64,000 bases of DNA, from the NCBI RefSeq assembly GCF_900143075.1, contig NZ_FRCY01000003.1:1-64000 (forward strand), written 5' to 3'. This document shows, one piece after another, positions 1 through 9,359 of this stretch. Every line of letters begins with the position of its first letter. Within the stretch, counting starts at the first letter, position 1. The notes below the pieces were generated by a model that was given only the letters and a program-made list of their open reading frames with translations, made no database searches and was not told the DNA's origin. The stretch comes from Cyclobacterium lianum. GTDB taxonomy: Bacteria > Bacteroidota > Bacteroidia > Cytophagales > Cyclobacteriaceae. The translations under genes were made by a program, and so were the position numbers.

Positions 1-311
1 CTTCGGCCAAGGCAGTGGAAAACCACGTAAGACCTGGGGAAAGGAACCCGATAGAAGGCAAGTTTGGTCAGGCAAAAAACGGATACGGAATGAACCGGAT
101 CAGGGCAAGGCTCAAAAACACCAGCCAATCGTGGATCGCTTCAATTATCCTAGTGCTCAACCTGGTCAAATTGGCCGGGATGGCACTCCCATGTCTGAGT
201 TTTTCAGCGTGGAAAGATTTAAAAAACATGCTCAGAAACGCCATAAGGCAGATTCTGGAGATCCAGAAAATACAAAACCAGCCCAGAGAGCTATCTGGCC
301 TGGTTTTATAA
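1..311 (+). mobile_element. IS5-like transposase, C-terminal fragment (cut by window edge)
   Basis: The reading frame is open from base 3 and enters from outside the window, so only about the last 100 residues are visible. The segment RNPIEGKFGQ is the C-terminal part of the DDE catalytic domain of IS5-group transposases; its Glu should be the third catalytic acid. It is followed by the typical IRARLKNTSQSWIA helix and a hydrophobic tail. A methionine-like GTG at 15 is internal and is not the true start. Whether the element is intact cannot be judged, because its left part is outside the window. The family call rests on motif recognition only. Confidence 0.75.
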
Positions 312-320
312 ACTGGTCTT

Positions 321-343
321 TTTTGAGTTTTTCAGCAGACCCT
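321..343. repeat. Probable right terminal inverted repeat of the IS element
   Basis: Just after the transposase stop lies GAGTTTTTCAGCAGACCC, the outward end expected for this IS5 group, whose termini commonly read GGG(C/T)CTGCTGAAAAACTC on the inward strand. The matching left end is outside the window, so the exact boundary and the target duplication cannot be checked. Confidence 0.5.
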
Positions 344-657
344 ATTTATATGATAATACAGTTAATAAAATAAATATCTGGAAAAAATTATTTAGTTACT
401 GATTACCAGCGGTTTAGTTGATAATAAGCAGTGAGTGAAACAAAATATTTTTACTTTTCGACTATTAAGCCGGTTTAAACAAACGGTTAAAATCTCCGTT
501 TACCTGCCATTCCAGCAACTAAAAAAACACCATTCATCAAATTTATGGAGAAAGAGATTAGTAGATTCTGAAAAAAATCAACAATATCTACCAACCAAAA
601 AAATAAAATCAATTAAAGGAAAGGAACACCGCCCCTGTTTTTTCTGCCAGGGCTTAC
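344..657. other. Gene-free stretch between the IS end and the DUF1569 gene
   Basis: About 310 AT-rich bases. The open frame at 435-758 on the plus strand starts with GTG, has no recognisable domain and runs into the end of the minus-strand gene, so I do not regard it as coding. A weak GC-rich hairpin (631-653) could end the minus-strand operon, but it lacks a proper T tract. Confidence 0.5.
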
Positions 658-1110
658 TCATACGCCAAATTGACGCAGGTGATGGTCAACATGCAACCAG
701 ACTACATGTCCCCACTCGACTGTATCTAAGGGTCCAAAAAATGGATGCGGAGCATTGAAACTCGCTCCCGGTCGGTAGAACTCGTGCAGACAGCTTGCAA
801 AAAGTTTCTTCTCTCTGTCAAATGCCTCCCTGTTGATCTTGCCCTTTGTATCAAATTGGGGAGCAGTTTTCACATCTTTCGGAAATACTGGTATTAGCTT
901 CAGGACAACAAACTTTGTTATTTTCTGCTTCAGGCTTGCCGGCAGGACCGGCTTGTCCCAGCTCAGGACCCTTTGGTTCGCCAGGTTACAGTGGTGAAGC
1001 ATTTCGGTCACAGACATTCTACCCCACAGCGGCTTTTCATCACCAGAAAGGGTCTCCAACCGGTCCAGTAAACCTGAGACTACAGCAGAATCCAATACTG
1101 ATGGCTGCAT
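658..1110 (-). CDS. DUF1569 (DinB-like) protein
   Basis: A 150-residue protein that looks like the DUF1569 family, part of the DinB/YfiT-like four-helix-bundle superfamily. Visible features are the early GRMSVTEMLHHCNLANQRVL helix (WG..S..EML.H) and the C-terminal EWGHVVWLHVDHHLRQFGV segment. Histidines in these positions bind a divalent metal in the superfamily. No signal peptide is seen, so it is probably cytoplasmic. It starts two bases after the stop of the DUF1501 gene and is the last gene of a three-gene minus-strand operon. The biochemical role is unknown. Confidence 0.8.
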   Translation of the reverse strand: MQPSVLDSAVVSGLLDRLETLSGDEKPLWGRMSVTEMLHHCNLANQRVLSWDKPVLPASLKQKITKFVVLKLIPVFPKDVKTAPQFDTKGKINREAFDREKKLFASCLHEFYRPGASFNAPHPFFGPLDTVEWGHVVWLHVDHHLRQFGV

Positions 1111-1112
1111 CG

Positions 1113-2552
1113 TCAGCTGAGAATATCCCTGACTATATGCCCATGGACATCCGTTAGCCGGAAATCCCTTCCGCCAAAATGATAGGTAAGCATTTTGTGA
1201 TCTACGCCGAGCAGGTGTAGCATGGTCGCATGCAGATCGTGAATGCTGACCGGGTTTTCTACTACCCTATAGCCATATTCATCTGTCTGTCCATAAATCG
1301 TCCCTCCTTTTATTCCGGCCCCGGCCATCCACATGCTGAAGGCTGAAGGGTTGTGATCCCTACCGTCTGCTCCCTGTGCAAACGGCGTCCGGCCAAATTC
1401 ACCGGTCCATACTACCAGGGTTTCTTCCAGCATTCCCCTGGATTTCAAGTCTTTCAACAGTCCTGCTATGGGTTGATCTACCGCATGGGCATTGCGCATA
1501 TGTCCATCCTTCAGCCCATGATGCTGGTCCCAGCGGTCTATGCCGTCAAGGCTCGGACAGGTTAATTCCACAAATCTTACGCCCCTTTCTACCAGCCGCC
1601 TGGCCATCAGACATTGGGCACCATAATTTCGGGTATGTGGATCATCATCATACAAGCCGTATAATTTGCGGGTTGCTTCAGATTCCGATCCAAATTCGGT
1701 CAGTTCTGGTACAGCCGATTGCATCTGGTAGGCAAGTTCATAATTCCGGATGGCTGCTTCGATCTCATCAGATTTTTCCTGGTCCCTTTCATCCATTCGC
1801 TGAATAAAATCCAGCTTTTTTCGCTGAAGAGGCGAAAGGCTGTGATCGGAGCGTATATTCGCTACCGGTACGCTCCCCGTCCTCATAATAGATGCCTGAA
1901 AATCGGCCGGTAAAAATCCGTTTTTAAAGTTATCTACGCCTCCCGGAGGTACCAATCCGCCATCCAATACCACGTATCCCGGTAAATTCTGGTTTTCAGA
2001 ACCGAGGCCATAATTGATCCAGGCTCCCATGCTGGGACGGCCCTGAAGTCCGCTGCCGGTATGCAAAAAATAATTGGCATTGGTATGCTCTGGAAAATTG
2101 GATACCATGGAGCGGATCAGTGCAAGATCATCGGCGCAGGAGGCGATATGAGGAAAAAGCTCGCTCACTGCCATACCGGACTCTCCATAACGTTTGAAGG
2201 CCCAGGGGCTCTGCAGGATTTTGCCATTATTGTTAAACTGCGTGGCATCAATTTTAAACTTTGGATCCTGACCATTTTCTTTGGCAAGCCTGGGTTTTGG
2301 ATCAAAGGAATCTACCTGAGAAACACCACCATCCATGTAAAGAAAAACAATATTTTTTGCCCTGGGCAGATGATGGGGAGAATGGGCCAGTTGAGAAAGG
2401 ATATTCCCAGACCCAGGTCCTTCCGGTTTACATGCTACTCCCAGACTGCCCATCAGTCCCATAAGAGCCATTGACCCGAATCCACACCTGCAAATCTCAA
2501 GCATCTTTCGGCGGCTAAGGTGCTGATTCAGTAAAGGTTTGTGTCTATTCAT
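1113..2552 (-). CDS. DUF1501 family protein with Tat-type signal
   Basis: A 479-residue protein of the DUF1501 family, which belongs to the alkaline-phosphatase/sulfatase-like fold. The N-terminus carries a twin-arginine motif (SRRKML, about residue 13) followed by a hydrophobic segment ending near GVAC, so export by Tat, possibly as a lipoprotein, is likely. Family hallmarks are NIVFLYMDGGVSQVDSFDPK near residue 67, then GEFGRTP and GRDHNP in the C-terminal half. DUF1501 genes are usually next to PSD1/DUF1553 genes in Planctomycetota and Bacteroidota, exactly as here (four bases between them). The substrate is unknown; surface polysaccharide or sulfated-glycan processing has been suggested from context only. 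Confidence 0.88.
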   Translation of the reverse strand: MNRHKPLLNQHLSRRKMLEICRCGFGSMALMGLMGSLGVACKPEGPGSGNILSQLAHSPHHLPRAKNIVFLYMDGGVSQVDSFDPKPRLAKENGQDPKFKIDATQFNNNGKILQSPWAFKRYGESGMAVSELFPHIASCADDLALIRSMVSNFPEHTNANYFLHTGSGLQGRPSMGAWINYGLGSENQNLPGYVVLDGGLVPPGGVDNFKNGFLPADFQASIMRTGSVPVANIRSDHSLSPLQRKKLDFIQRMDERDQEKSDEIEAAIRNYELAYQMQSAVPELTEFGSESEATRKLYGLYDDDPHTRNYGAQCLMARRLVERGVRFVELTCPSLDGIDRWDQHHGLKDGHMRNAHAVDQPIAGLLKDLKSRGMLEETLVVWTGEFGRTPFAQGADGRDHNPSAFSMWMAGAGIKGGTIYGQTDEYGYRVVENPVSIHDLHATMLHLLGVDHKMLTYHFGGRDFRLTDVHGHIVRDILS

Positions 2553-2556
2553 AAGC

Positions 2557-5500
2557 CTACATTAAATAGATGAATGATTTCATATTAAACAGGGAGTGGC
2601 AATACGCTTTCCAAATTTCCAACTCGCGATTCTCCTCCCCATTCCCCTGATCCAGGTCGGATGAATGCCCGATTTCCCGGATAAATGCCAGACCTTTTTC
2701 CCGTTCAGAATCGGTGGCAGGCCTTGCGAATGCGCGCAGGTAAGCTTCGTCTATGCGATCTGCCGGGCTCTTTTCATCCGAGGAAATCAACGATCTTGCC
2801 ATAAGCTCTGCCTGTAGGGCAACAAACGGGTCATTCATCAAAAAGAGTGACTGGGCGGGGACATTGGTCACATCCCGCTTGCCGAAGGTGGTGAAAGGTG
2901 TGGGCCGGTCGAAAGCTATCATCATGTGGTCCGGAAAATTCCGCCGTACTTCCAGATAAATGGACCTGCGCCCATCGCCGTCCAGAGGACCGGATGCCCC
3001 GGGCCTTCCCCTTCCCTGCATGAAAGGCGTCAGGTATACCGGAACCGGCGGACCGAACAGGGTAGTATCCAGGGAACCAGAAGCCGCCAGCATGGCATCC
3101 CTGATCGACTCAGCTTCCAATCGCCTGACAGGATAATGGGCCAGGTACAGGTTTTCGGGGTCTCGGATACTATCGGGTTGTTCTACGCTCCTCTGAAAGG
3201 CTGCTGTCAACACCATGGCCCGGACCATCTTTTTGATTGACCAGTTTTCCTGCTGAAATTGCACAGCAAGAAAATCAAGTAATTCGGGATGGCTGGGGAG
3301 TTTACCCTGTAAGCCAAAGTTGTCTACAGTGGCTACCAATCCTCTGCCGAATACATGGTGCCAAAGCCGGTTTACCATCACCCGGGAGGTCAGGGGATTT
3401 TTGGGATCTAAAATGGATTCAGCCATAGCGACTCTGCCGCTTCCTTCTGTCCGGATGGGTTCTTGCCAATCCAGTATTTCGGACAGAAAATTCCTTGGTA
3501 CCGGCTGACCCTGAAGATCCTGGTGATTTCCCCTGTTGAATACCGGACTTTCTCTTGCAAATCCATCGGCCACACCGAATATAAAAGTGCTGTCTGCATC
3601 AGCAGCCTGTATCAGCTCCTTCCGCAACACCAGACTGGTCAACCCGGGGAATGCCGTTTTCAGCTCACCAGATGCGATCTTTTTGTTAAGCAGGGCAATT
3701 TCTGCTGCTGTACTCTTCTCTGCCAGCCAATTTTGCAGTAGAGGGGAAATGCCCTGCTCCTGAACGGTATCATACAGTAACGGCTCCGTCCAGGACTCGT
3801 CAAAGCCAATCGCATAAACTGCTTCAATATAGGCCTCCTGATCCTGCTGGTACTCATGCCGTACATACCTGCCCGGCAATATTTCAATATAAGCCTGATG
3901 TCCCTGCCAATCAGAGACATCAAAGGTGTAGTTGGTCCAATCCTCATTGTCCACCTGCTTGTCAAGGCCGCCATATATGGGATAGCTGATCAATTGAAAA
4001 TTATCCATTACCAGGCGTATGCTGCCGCCTTTTCCCCTGGCCCTCACACCGAGGAATTTTTTATCCAATGTGAAATCTGCTGATCTCAGTGCCCCAAATT
4101 TACCGGTCCCATATTTTCTGCTGGAGGCCATTCCGGCACTTAGACGCAGTACCTTATCAGATCCTGTCTGTAGGATTGGGTCCCCTAATGTCGTTTGCTT
4201 TCCAAATGCCCGGCCGTCAGCGGACCATCCCTGAAAATCCTGCCCCCGGAAGTCTCCCAGCACTTTGACAGGTGCTTTTGCCAGGTAGTCTTTGCCTGGC
4301 ATGGATCCGGAGTTTACAAGTAATGCAGGGACTGAATCATGACCATGACCTCTCCAGGAGTTCGCCAGCATCTGCCGGATTTGTTTCTTGAGTCGATCAG
4401 CTTCGGCTATATTGGCCATTTTTATATCCGTATTCCCGGTAGGAATGGGGCTAAACCGGGTACTTCCCAATATCCCATAAAGGGCATAATAATCCGCCGT
4501 GGGAATAGGATCAAATTTGTGGTCATGGCATCTGGCGCAGGCCACCGTTAATCCCTGGAAACTTTTGCCGATCACGTCAATCATGTTATCGATGCGATCG
4601 GCTTCATCCTTTTTGGTATCTACCGGACTATGGGTCCCCTCAGTCATGGTGAGAAACATTGTCCCGATGGAAGATTCGTTCTGACCAGACTGCGCATCAG
4701 TCCTGGGCTCTGGCAAAAGGTCTCCCGTCAGGTGTTCACGGACCAGTTGGTCATAGGGCACATCGGCATTGAAAGCCCGGATGAGGTAATCGCGAAATCT
4801 CCAGGCACCCTGAATGGGGTAATCAAACTCATGTCCTTTTGTTTCTGCATAACGCACCACATCCATCCAGTGGCTGGCCCATTTTTCGCCAAATGCGGGG
4901 CTTGCCAGGTAACTGTCCACCAATTGCTCGTACGCGGAGGAATCTGTGCTGGAGACAAAATGATGTATGGTTTCCGGGTCCGGCGGCAAACCAGTCAATA
5001 CAAAGGATAACCTTCTTAGCAAGGTATAGCGATCGGCGCGATTGGCTGAACGAATCCCTCTTTCCTGAATTTTCTTATCAATAAACTGATCAATCTCTTC
5101 GTGCAGAGTGATGTTTGATCGCCGCTGTAAAGGTTTGGGAGGCATAAAAGACCAGTGTGGCTGATAGGTTGCTCCCTGAGCAATCCATTTTTTCAGCAGG
5201 GCGATCTCCCGCTCCGACAAATCGATCTTCGAGGCAGGTGGAGGCATTTTGAGGTCTGGATCAGTTTGCGTGATGCGATCCAGAAGGGCACTTCGGGAGG
5301 CGGATCCGGGCACAATGGCCGCATGGCCACTTTCCAGGATCCTGGTAGCTCCCTCTGCCAGGTCCAGCCGCAATCCCGCCTCACGGCTACCCGGGTCCGG
5401 ACCGTGGCACAAATAACATTTTTGAACCAGGATGGGCTTGATATGGTAATTAAAATCTATCTGTGCAGGGATATTTGCTTCAAGCCGCTCAGATTGGCAG

Positions 5501-5586
5501 GAAAAAAATACCGGCATTGCGATGAGCGCAATAAATAAGCGACCAAATAGCTGAAGGAATTTTAATTTTACGGCAAACAATACCAT
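2557..5586 (-). CDS. PSD1 protein: planctomycete cytochrome c domain, DUF1549 and DUF1553
   Basis: A 1009-residue exported protein. The N-terminus is a signal peptide with a lipobox-like end (PVFFSC), so it is probably anchored by lipid. Next comes a planctomycete-type cytochrome c domain with one heme motif CYLCH (about residue 57) and a distal Met-containing LKMPPP segment. The DUF1549 domain follows and holds a second CxxCH, CARCH, just before DHKFDPIPTADYYALYGIL. The middle part (about 430-620) is beta-rich and has no motif I recognise. The C-terminal DUF1553 domain shows NPLTSRVMVNRLWHHVFGRG and the RRLEAESIRDAML motif. It is first in the operon with the DUF1501 and DUF1569 genes and divergent from a susCD pair. 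The function of PSD1 proteins is not established; two heme sites suggest redox chemistry. Confidence 0.88.
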   Translation of the reverse strand: MVLFAVKLKFLQLFGRLFIALIAMPVFFSCQSERLEANIPAQIDFNYHIKPILVQKCYLCHGPDPGSREAGLRLDLAEGATRILESGHAAIVPGSASRSALLDRITQTDPDLKMPPPASKIDLSEREIALLKKWIAQGATYQPHWSFMPPKPLQRRSNITLHEEIDQFIDKKIQERGIRSANRADRYTLLRRLSFVLTGLPPDPETIHHFVSSTDSSAYEQLVDSYLASPAFGEKWASHWMDVVRYAETKGHEFDYPIQGAWRFRDYLIRAFNADVPYDQLVREHLTGDLLPEPRTDAQSGQNESSIGTMFLTMTEGTHSPVDTKKDEADRIDNMIDVIGKSFQGLTVACARCHDHKFDPIPTADYYALYGILGSTRFSPIPTGNTDIKMANIAEADRLKKQIRQMLANSWRGHGHDSVPALLVNSGSMPGKDYLAKAPVKVLGDFRGQDFQGWSADGRAFGKQTTLGDPILQTGSDKVLRLSAGMASSRKYGTGKFGALRSADFTLDKKFLGVRARGKGGSIRLVMDNFQLISYPIYGGLDKQVDNEDWTNYTFDVSDWQGHQAYIEILPGRYVRHEYQQDQEAYIEAVYAIGFDESWTEPLLYDTVQEQGISPLLQNWLAEKSTAAEIALLNKKIASGELKTAFPGLTSLVLRKELIQAADADSTFIFGVADGFARESPVFNRGNHQDLQGQPVPRNFLSEILDWQEPIRTEGSGRVAMAESILDPKNPLTSRVMVNRLWHHVFGRGLVATVDNFGLQGKLPSHPELLDFLAVQFQQENWSIKKMVRAMVLTAAFQRSVEQPDSIRDPENLYLAHYPVRRLEAESIRDAMLAASGSLDTTLFGPPVPVYLTPFMQGRGRPGASGPLDGDGRRSIYLEVRRNFPDHMMIAFDRPTPFTTFGKRDVTNVPAQSLFLMNDPFVALQAELMARSLISSDEKSPADRIDEAYLRAFARPATDSEREKGLAFIREIGHSSDLDQGNGEENRELEIWKAYCHSLFNMKSFIYLM

Positions 5587-6165
5587 AACCTTTACATCAA
5601 ATAGAAATATTTTATTTTCAATTTAGTGATATTCACCACAAACTCAATGTGTGAACATAATTTTTTAAACATTTGCCCTGGAATTCGGGTTTTACGATGG
5701 TCTTTTTCAGAGACTGGGGGTATTGATAGGTAGCAGCTGGTAAACAGTACCTAGGTGAAAGGTAAAGTATTAGTAGATAAAAAACCATATTTAATTATTA
5801 AATAATTATTTTTTAATCATTTTTATAAAGAAAAATACAAAGAAAATTTTTATTGTAAAATTTAACTTCGCTCTGCTCAGAAATTTATTTTGAGAAGCAT
5901 CTCTCTTTTCTTTTGCGATCTAAAATCCTAAATTTTTATCAGAATTTCAACAGAATTAAATTTTATTTTTTAGCTAAAAATGGAATTTTTAAAATATAAT
6001 TTTTCTCTGAAAGCTATTAATATATTTATGAAACCGATTGCATTGTCTATAGAATATACTTATGTTCGATATTAATTGGCCTTAAAACGCACGGTTTTAA
6101 GCCAGTAAATCAGGGATAAACCCCTGAGCGCAACACAATTATTCATTAATACTAACCCAAAAAAA
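5587..6165. promoter_or_regulatory. Divergent intergenic region with a possible susCD promoter
   Basis: This 579-base, very AT-rich gap separates the PSD1 operon from susCD. A candidate plus-strand promoter is TATGTTCG at 6061-6068 (one mismatch to the Bacteroidota -7 element TAnnTTTG), with ATTG at 6037-6040 as a weak -33 element 20 bases upstream. Start of transcription would fall near 6074, giving a leader of about 90 bases. No riboswitch or small gene was recognised in the rest. Confidence 0.3.
6081..6101. promoter_or_regulatory. Inverted repeat in the susCD leader
   Basis: Two perfect 8-base arms, CTTAAAAC and GTTTTAAG, are separated by five bases (GCACG). It lies just downstream of the putative -7 element and 65 bases before the susC start. 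It could be an operator or a hairpin in the 5' untranslated RNA; the sequence does not decide between the two. Confidence 0.45.
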
Positions 6166-9100
6166 ATGAAAAAATGCTTACAAATGCATGACATCAAATG
6201 GCGAGGTTTTCTGACACTCGCATTTTGTGTCAGCCTGCTGTTTGTCGCACATGTTGCTGCGGCAAACAGGGCAGAGATCGGGGCCAAAGAGGGTCCCCGG
6301 AAGTTAAATCGCCTGGAGGCGAATCTGGCAGCGGATGATGTTACCGTATCCGGTATTGTCACCGATGAATCTGGCGAGGGGATTCCCGGCGTCACTGTTT
6401 TTATAGCAGGTACCGGTACCGGAACGGTCACAGATATAGACGGCAGTTATTCTATCTCAGTACCAGAAGGTTCGGAGCTGACTTTCTCCTACGTAGGTTT
6501 CATCTCGCAGACCATTGCAGTCGGCAACCAATCTGAAATCAATGTCACCTTGCTCATGGACACGGCCTCTCTGGAAGAAGTAGTGGTAATTGGCTATGGT
6601 ACCGCCAGAAAAAGAGACCTGACCGGTGCAGTCTCTTCAGTAACCGCTACGCGGCTGGAAAATGAAAACCCTAATTCTGTACAGGATGTATTGCGGGGAA
6701 ACATTGCCGGGCTGAACGTAGGGCTGAATACGGATGCAAAAGGTGGCGGTAGCCTGGAAGTACGGGGCAGAACTTCCCTGAATGCAGGCTCCAGCCCTTT
6801 GATCGTATTGGACGGTGCCATTTATTATGGCCAATTGGCCGACATCAACCCGAATGACATCGAAAGCATTGATGTATTGAAAGACGCCAGTTCGGCCGCC
6901 GTTTTCGGTGCCAAAGCCGCTAATGGAGTAGTTTTGGTCAATACCAAAAAAGGGGCGCTGGGAAAACCTCAGGTTAAAATCAATACCAACTGGGGAGTTG
7001 CCAGCATGGCCAAGAATGAGCCCGTTTATGGACCTCAGGGCTTTTTGTCCTGGCGAGAAGATGTGATGGAAAGCATCAATGCGGGAGGTTTTGAGCCTTA
7101 TCGCTTTTCAAATCCAAATACCCTGCCGGCTGATATTTCGTTGGAAACCTGGCTGAATTACGATGGTTCGGAGGGAGATCCCGAAACGGTCTGGTTGCAA
7201 AGGTTGAACATGCAGCCGTTGGAAATCGCCAACTACAAGGCCGGCGAAAGTACCAATTGGTACAACATGATGTTTCAAAACGGACTGAGGCAAGACCATA
7301 CGGTCAGCCTTTCCGGAAGAAGTGAAGATTTCCAGTATTACTGGTCTATGGGGTATCTGGACAACGAAGGGCTCGTCGTGGGTGACAAGTTTACGACGGT
7401 AAGAAGCCGGTTTAACATAGAAGGAAATGTCAACGATTGGCTGACCGTAGGAATGAATACCCAATTTGCCGACAGGGATGAGAGCCAGATCCCGGTAAAC
7501 TGGGGGGATATGGTAAACCTTTCTCCCTGGGGAGAACCATTTCTTGAAGATGGCGTGAGCCTGAGATTCCGTCCGAATGAAGAGGTAAGCGGTGGACGAC
7601 ACCCCTACTATACCCCGAATTTTACCGATCGTTTGCAAAAGGAAACGACCATTAACTCCACCTTGTATGCTGCGATCGAACTACCATTCGGTATCAAATT
7701 CAGAACCAACTTTACCCCAAGATATGAGTTTTATGAACGGTACAATCACGAAATGGCTGCTCACCAGGACTTTGAAAACATGGGTGGGAGAGCCAGTCGC
7801 CAGCAACGAAAAGTTTACTTCTGGCAGGTGGATAATATCCTGAGCTGGAATAAAAACTTCAACAACATCCATAATTTCGACGTGACCCTGCTAGCCAATG
7901 CTGAAAAATTCCAGAGCTGGGACAATACCATGCAAAATGTGGGTTTCGAACCCCATGACCGGTTGGGATACCACAATATCGGTGCAGGCATCAATCCCAT
8001 CATCTCCAGCAATGACCAGCAGCATACTGCAGATGCCCTGATGGGACGATTGATCTACACCCTATCTGATAAATATATCACGACCGTTTCGGTAAGAAGG
8101 GACGGATATTCCGCTTTCGGACAGAGTAACCCCAGAGCTACCTTCACTTCTGCAGCATTTGGCTGGGTATTTACGGACGAAGACTTCGTCAACATTCCCT
8201 GGCTGGACTACGGTAAGTTAAGGGCTTCCTGGGGTGTAAATGGCAACAGGGATATAGGCCGTTATGCTGCCCTGTCAGATTTGCAAACCGGAAAATATTT
8301 TTACCAAAGACCTAGCGGGGAATTGTATTTTGTCAGCCAGTTGTATGTAAATACCATGCAGAATGAAAATCTGCGCTGGGAAAAAACCACTTCGACCAAC
8401 CTGGGGCTGGACTTCTCATTATTTAACAGCATTCTGGATGGTACCATAGAAGTGTATGACATGTCTACTACTGATCTTCTGGTGGAAAGGAGCCTTCCCG
8501 ATATCCTGGGTTTCAATTTTGTGTATGACAACCTGGGTGAAGTAAGAAACCGGGGAGTAGAAGTCAGCTTAAACAGCCTCCTGCTCAACCGTTCCAACCT
8601 AACCTGGAGAACCAGCCTAAATTTCCAAATGAACCGCAACCGAATCGTGAGCCTTTACGGCGATTTGGATGAAGACGGTAATGAACTGGATGATATCGGC
8701 AACCGATGGTTTATCGACAGGGCAATTGATGCGGTTTGGGATTACAGAACGGACGGCATCTGGCAAACCCCTGAAGCCGATGAAGCAAGTGATTACGGAG
8801 TTAAACCGGGAGATTTCAAAATAGAAGATGTCAATAATGACGGCCTGTATACCAATGCCGACCGGCAGTTTCTGGGTTTCAGTGAGCCCAGGTCCCGATG
8901 GAGCCTCCGCAACGAATTCAACATCTGGAAGAATTTTGACGTGTCATTTATGATGTATGCTTATCTGGGCCACATTGGCACATTCAATCAGCGAAAAAAC
9001 CGGCAGGGCTTTTTAGATCGTTCCAATTCCTATATCCTGCCGTACTGGACAGAAGAAAATCCCAGCAACGAATGGGCGAGATTGTATTCCAGCGAGGGTG

Positions 9101-9333
9101 GTGCCGGCGGTTTCAATGTATACCAAAGCAGGTCCTTCGTAAGGCTGGAAAATATTTCTATGGCCTACACTGTACCGCAAACCATTCTGGAAAGAGCCAA
9201 AATCCAGAATCTGCGATTGTACATGAACGTCCGGAATGTTGGTTTCTATGCTCCCGAAATGAATTTCTGGGATCCGGAGTCCGGAGGTCCTACGCCCCGG
9301 ATTTTCACACTGGGACTTGACTTGACACTTTAA
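6166..9333 (+). CDS. SusC/RagA family TonB-linked outer membrane protein
   Basis: A 1055-residue TonB-dependent importer. A signal peptide ends around VAHVAAAN (residue 33). A carboxypeptidase-regulatory-like domain runs from about 58 to 130 (VTVSGIVTDESGEGIPGVTV), followed by the SusC signature SLEEVVVIGYGTARKRDLTG, a plug domain (LRGNIAGLNV, VLKDASSAAVFGAKAANGVV) and a C-terminal beta-barrel ending in an aromatic-poor strand FTLGLDLTL. No STN or DUF4974 sensor domain is present, so anti-sigma control is not indicated. It is followed after 26 bases by its SusD partner, and the pair would import an oligomer across the outer membrane. No glycoside hydrolase or lyase is adjacent, so the substrate cannot be named; the hexuronate genes downstream make a uronic-acid glycan a guess. 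Confidence 0.95.
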   Translation: MKKCLQMHDIKWRGFLTLAFCVSLLFVAHVAAANRAEIGAKEGPRKLNRLEANLAADDVTVSGIVTDESGEGIPGVTVFIAGTGTGTVTDIDGSYSISVPEGSELTFSYVGFISQTIAVGNQSEINVTLLMDTASLEEVVVIGYGTARKRDLTGAVSSVTATRLENENPNSVQDVLRGNIAGLNVGLNTDAKGGGSLEVRGRTSLNAGSSPLIVLDGAIYYGQLADINPNDIESIDVLKDASSAAVFGAKAANGVVLVNTKKGALGKPQVKINTNWGVASMAKNEPVYGPQGFLSWREDVMESINAGGFEPYRFSNPNTLPADISLETWLNYDGSEGDPETVWLQRLNMQPLEIANYKAGESTNWYNMMFQNGLRQDHTVSLSGRSEDFQYYWSMGYLDNEGLVVGDKFTTVRSRFNIEGNVNDWLTVGMNTQFADRDESQIPVNWGDMVNLSPWGEPFLEDGVSLRFRPNEEVSGGRHPYYTPNFTDRLQKETTINSTLYAAIELPFGIKFRTNFTPRYEFYERYNHEMAAHQDFENMGGRASRQQRKVYFWQVDNILSWNKNFNNIHNFDVTLLANAEKFQSWDNTMQNVGFEPHDRLGYHNIGAGINPIISSNDQQHTADALMGRLIYTLSDKYITTVSVRRDGYSAFGQSNPRATFTSAAFGWVFTDEDFVNIPWLDYGKLRASWGVNGNRDIGRYAALSDLQTGKYFYQRPSGELYFVSQLYVNTMQNENLRWEKTTSTNLGLDFSLFNSILDGTIEVYDMSTTDLLVERSLPDILGFNFVYDNLGEVRNRGVEVSLNSLLLNRSNLTWRTSLNFQMNRNRIVSLYGDLDEDGNELDDIGNRWFIDRAIDAVWDYRTDGIWQTPEADEASDYGVKPGDFKIEDVNNDGLYTNADRQFLGFSEPRSRWSLRNEFNIWKNFDVSFMMYAYLGHIGTFNQRKNRQGFLDRSNSYILPYWTEENPSNEWARLYSSEGGAGGFNVYQSRSFVRLENISMAYTVPQTILERAKIQNLRLYMNVRNVGFYAPEMNFWDPESGGPTPRIFTLGLDLTL

Positions 9334-9359
9334 TGAAGGGCTAATCAAAAGAAGAAATC

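Noticed and set aside
435-758. Plus-strand open frame of 107 codons next to the IS end
   Set aside because: GTG start, no domain, and it overlaps the 3' end of the well-supported DUF1569 gene on the other strand.
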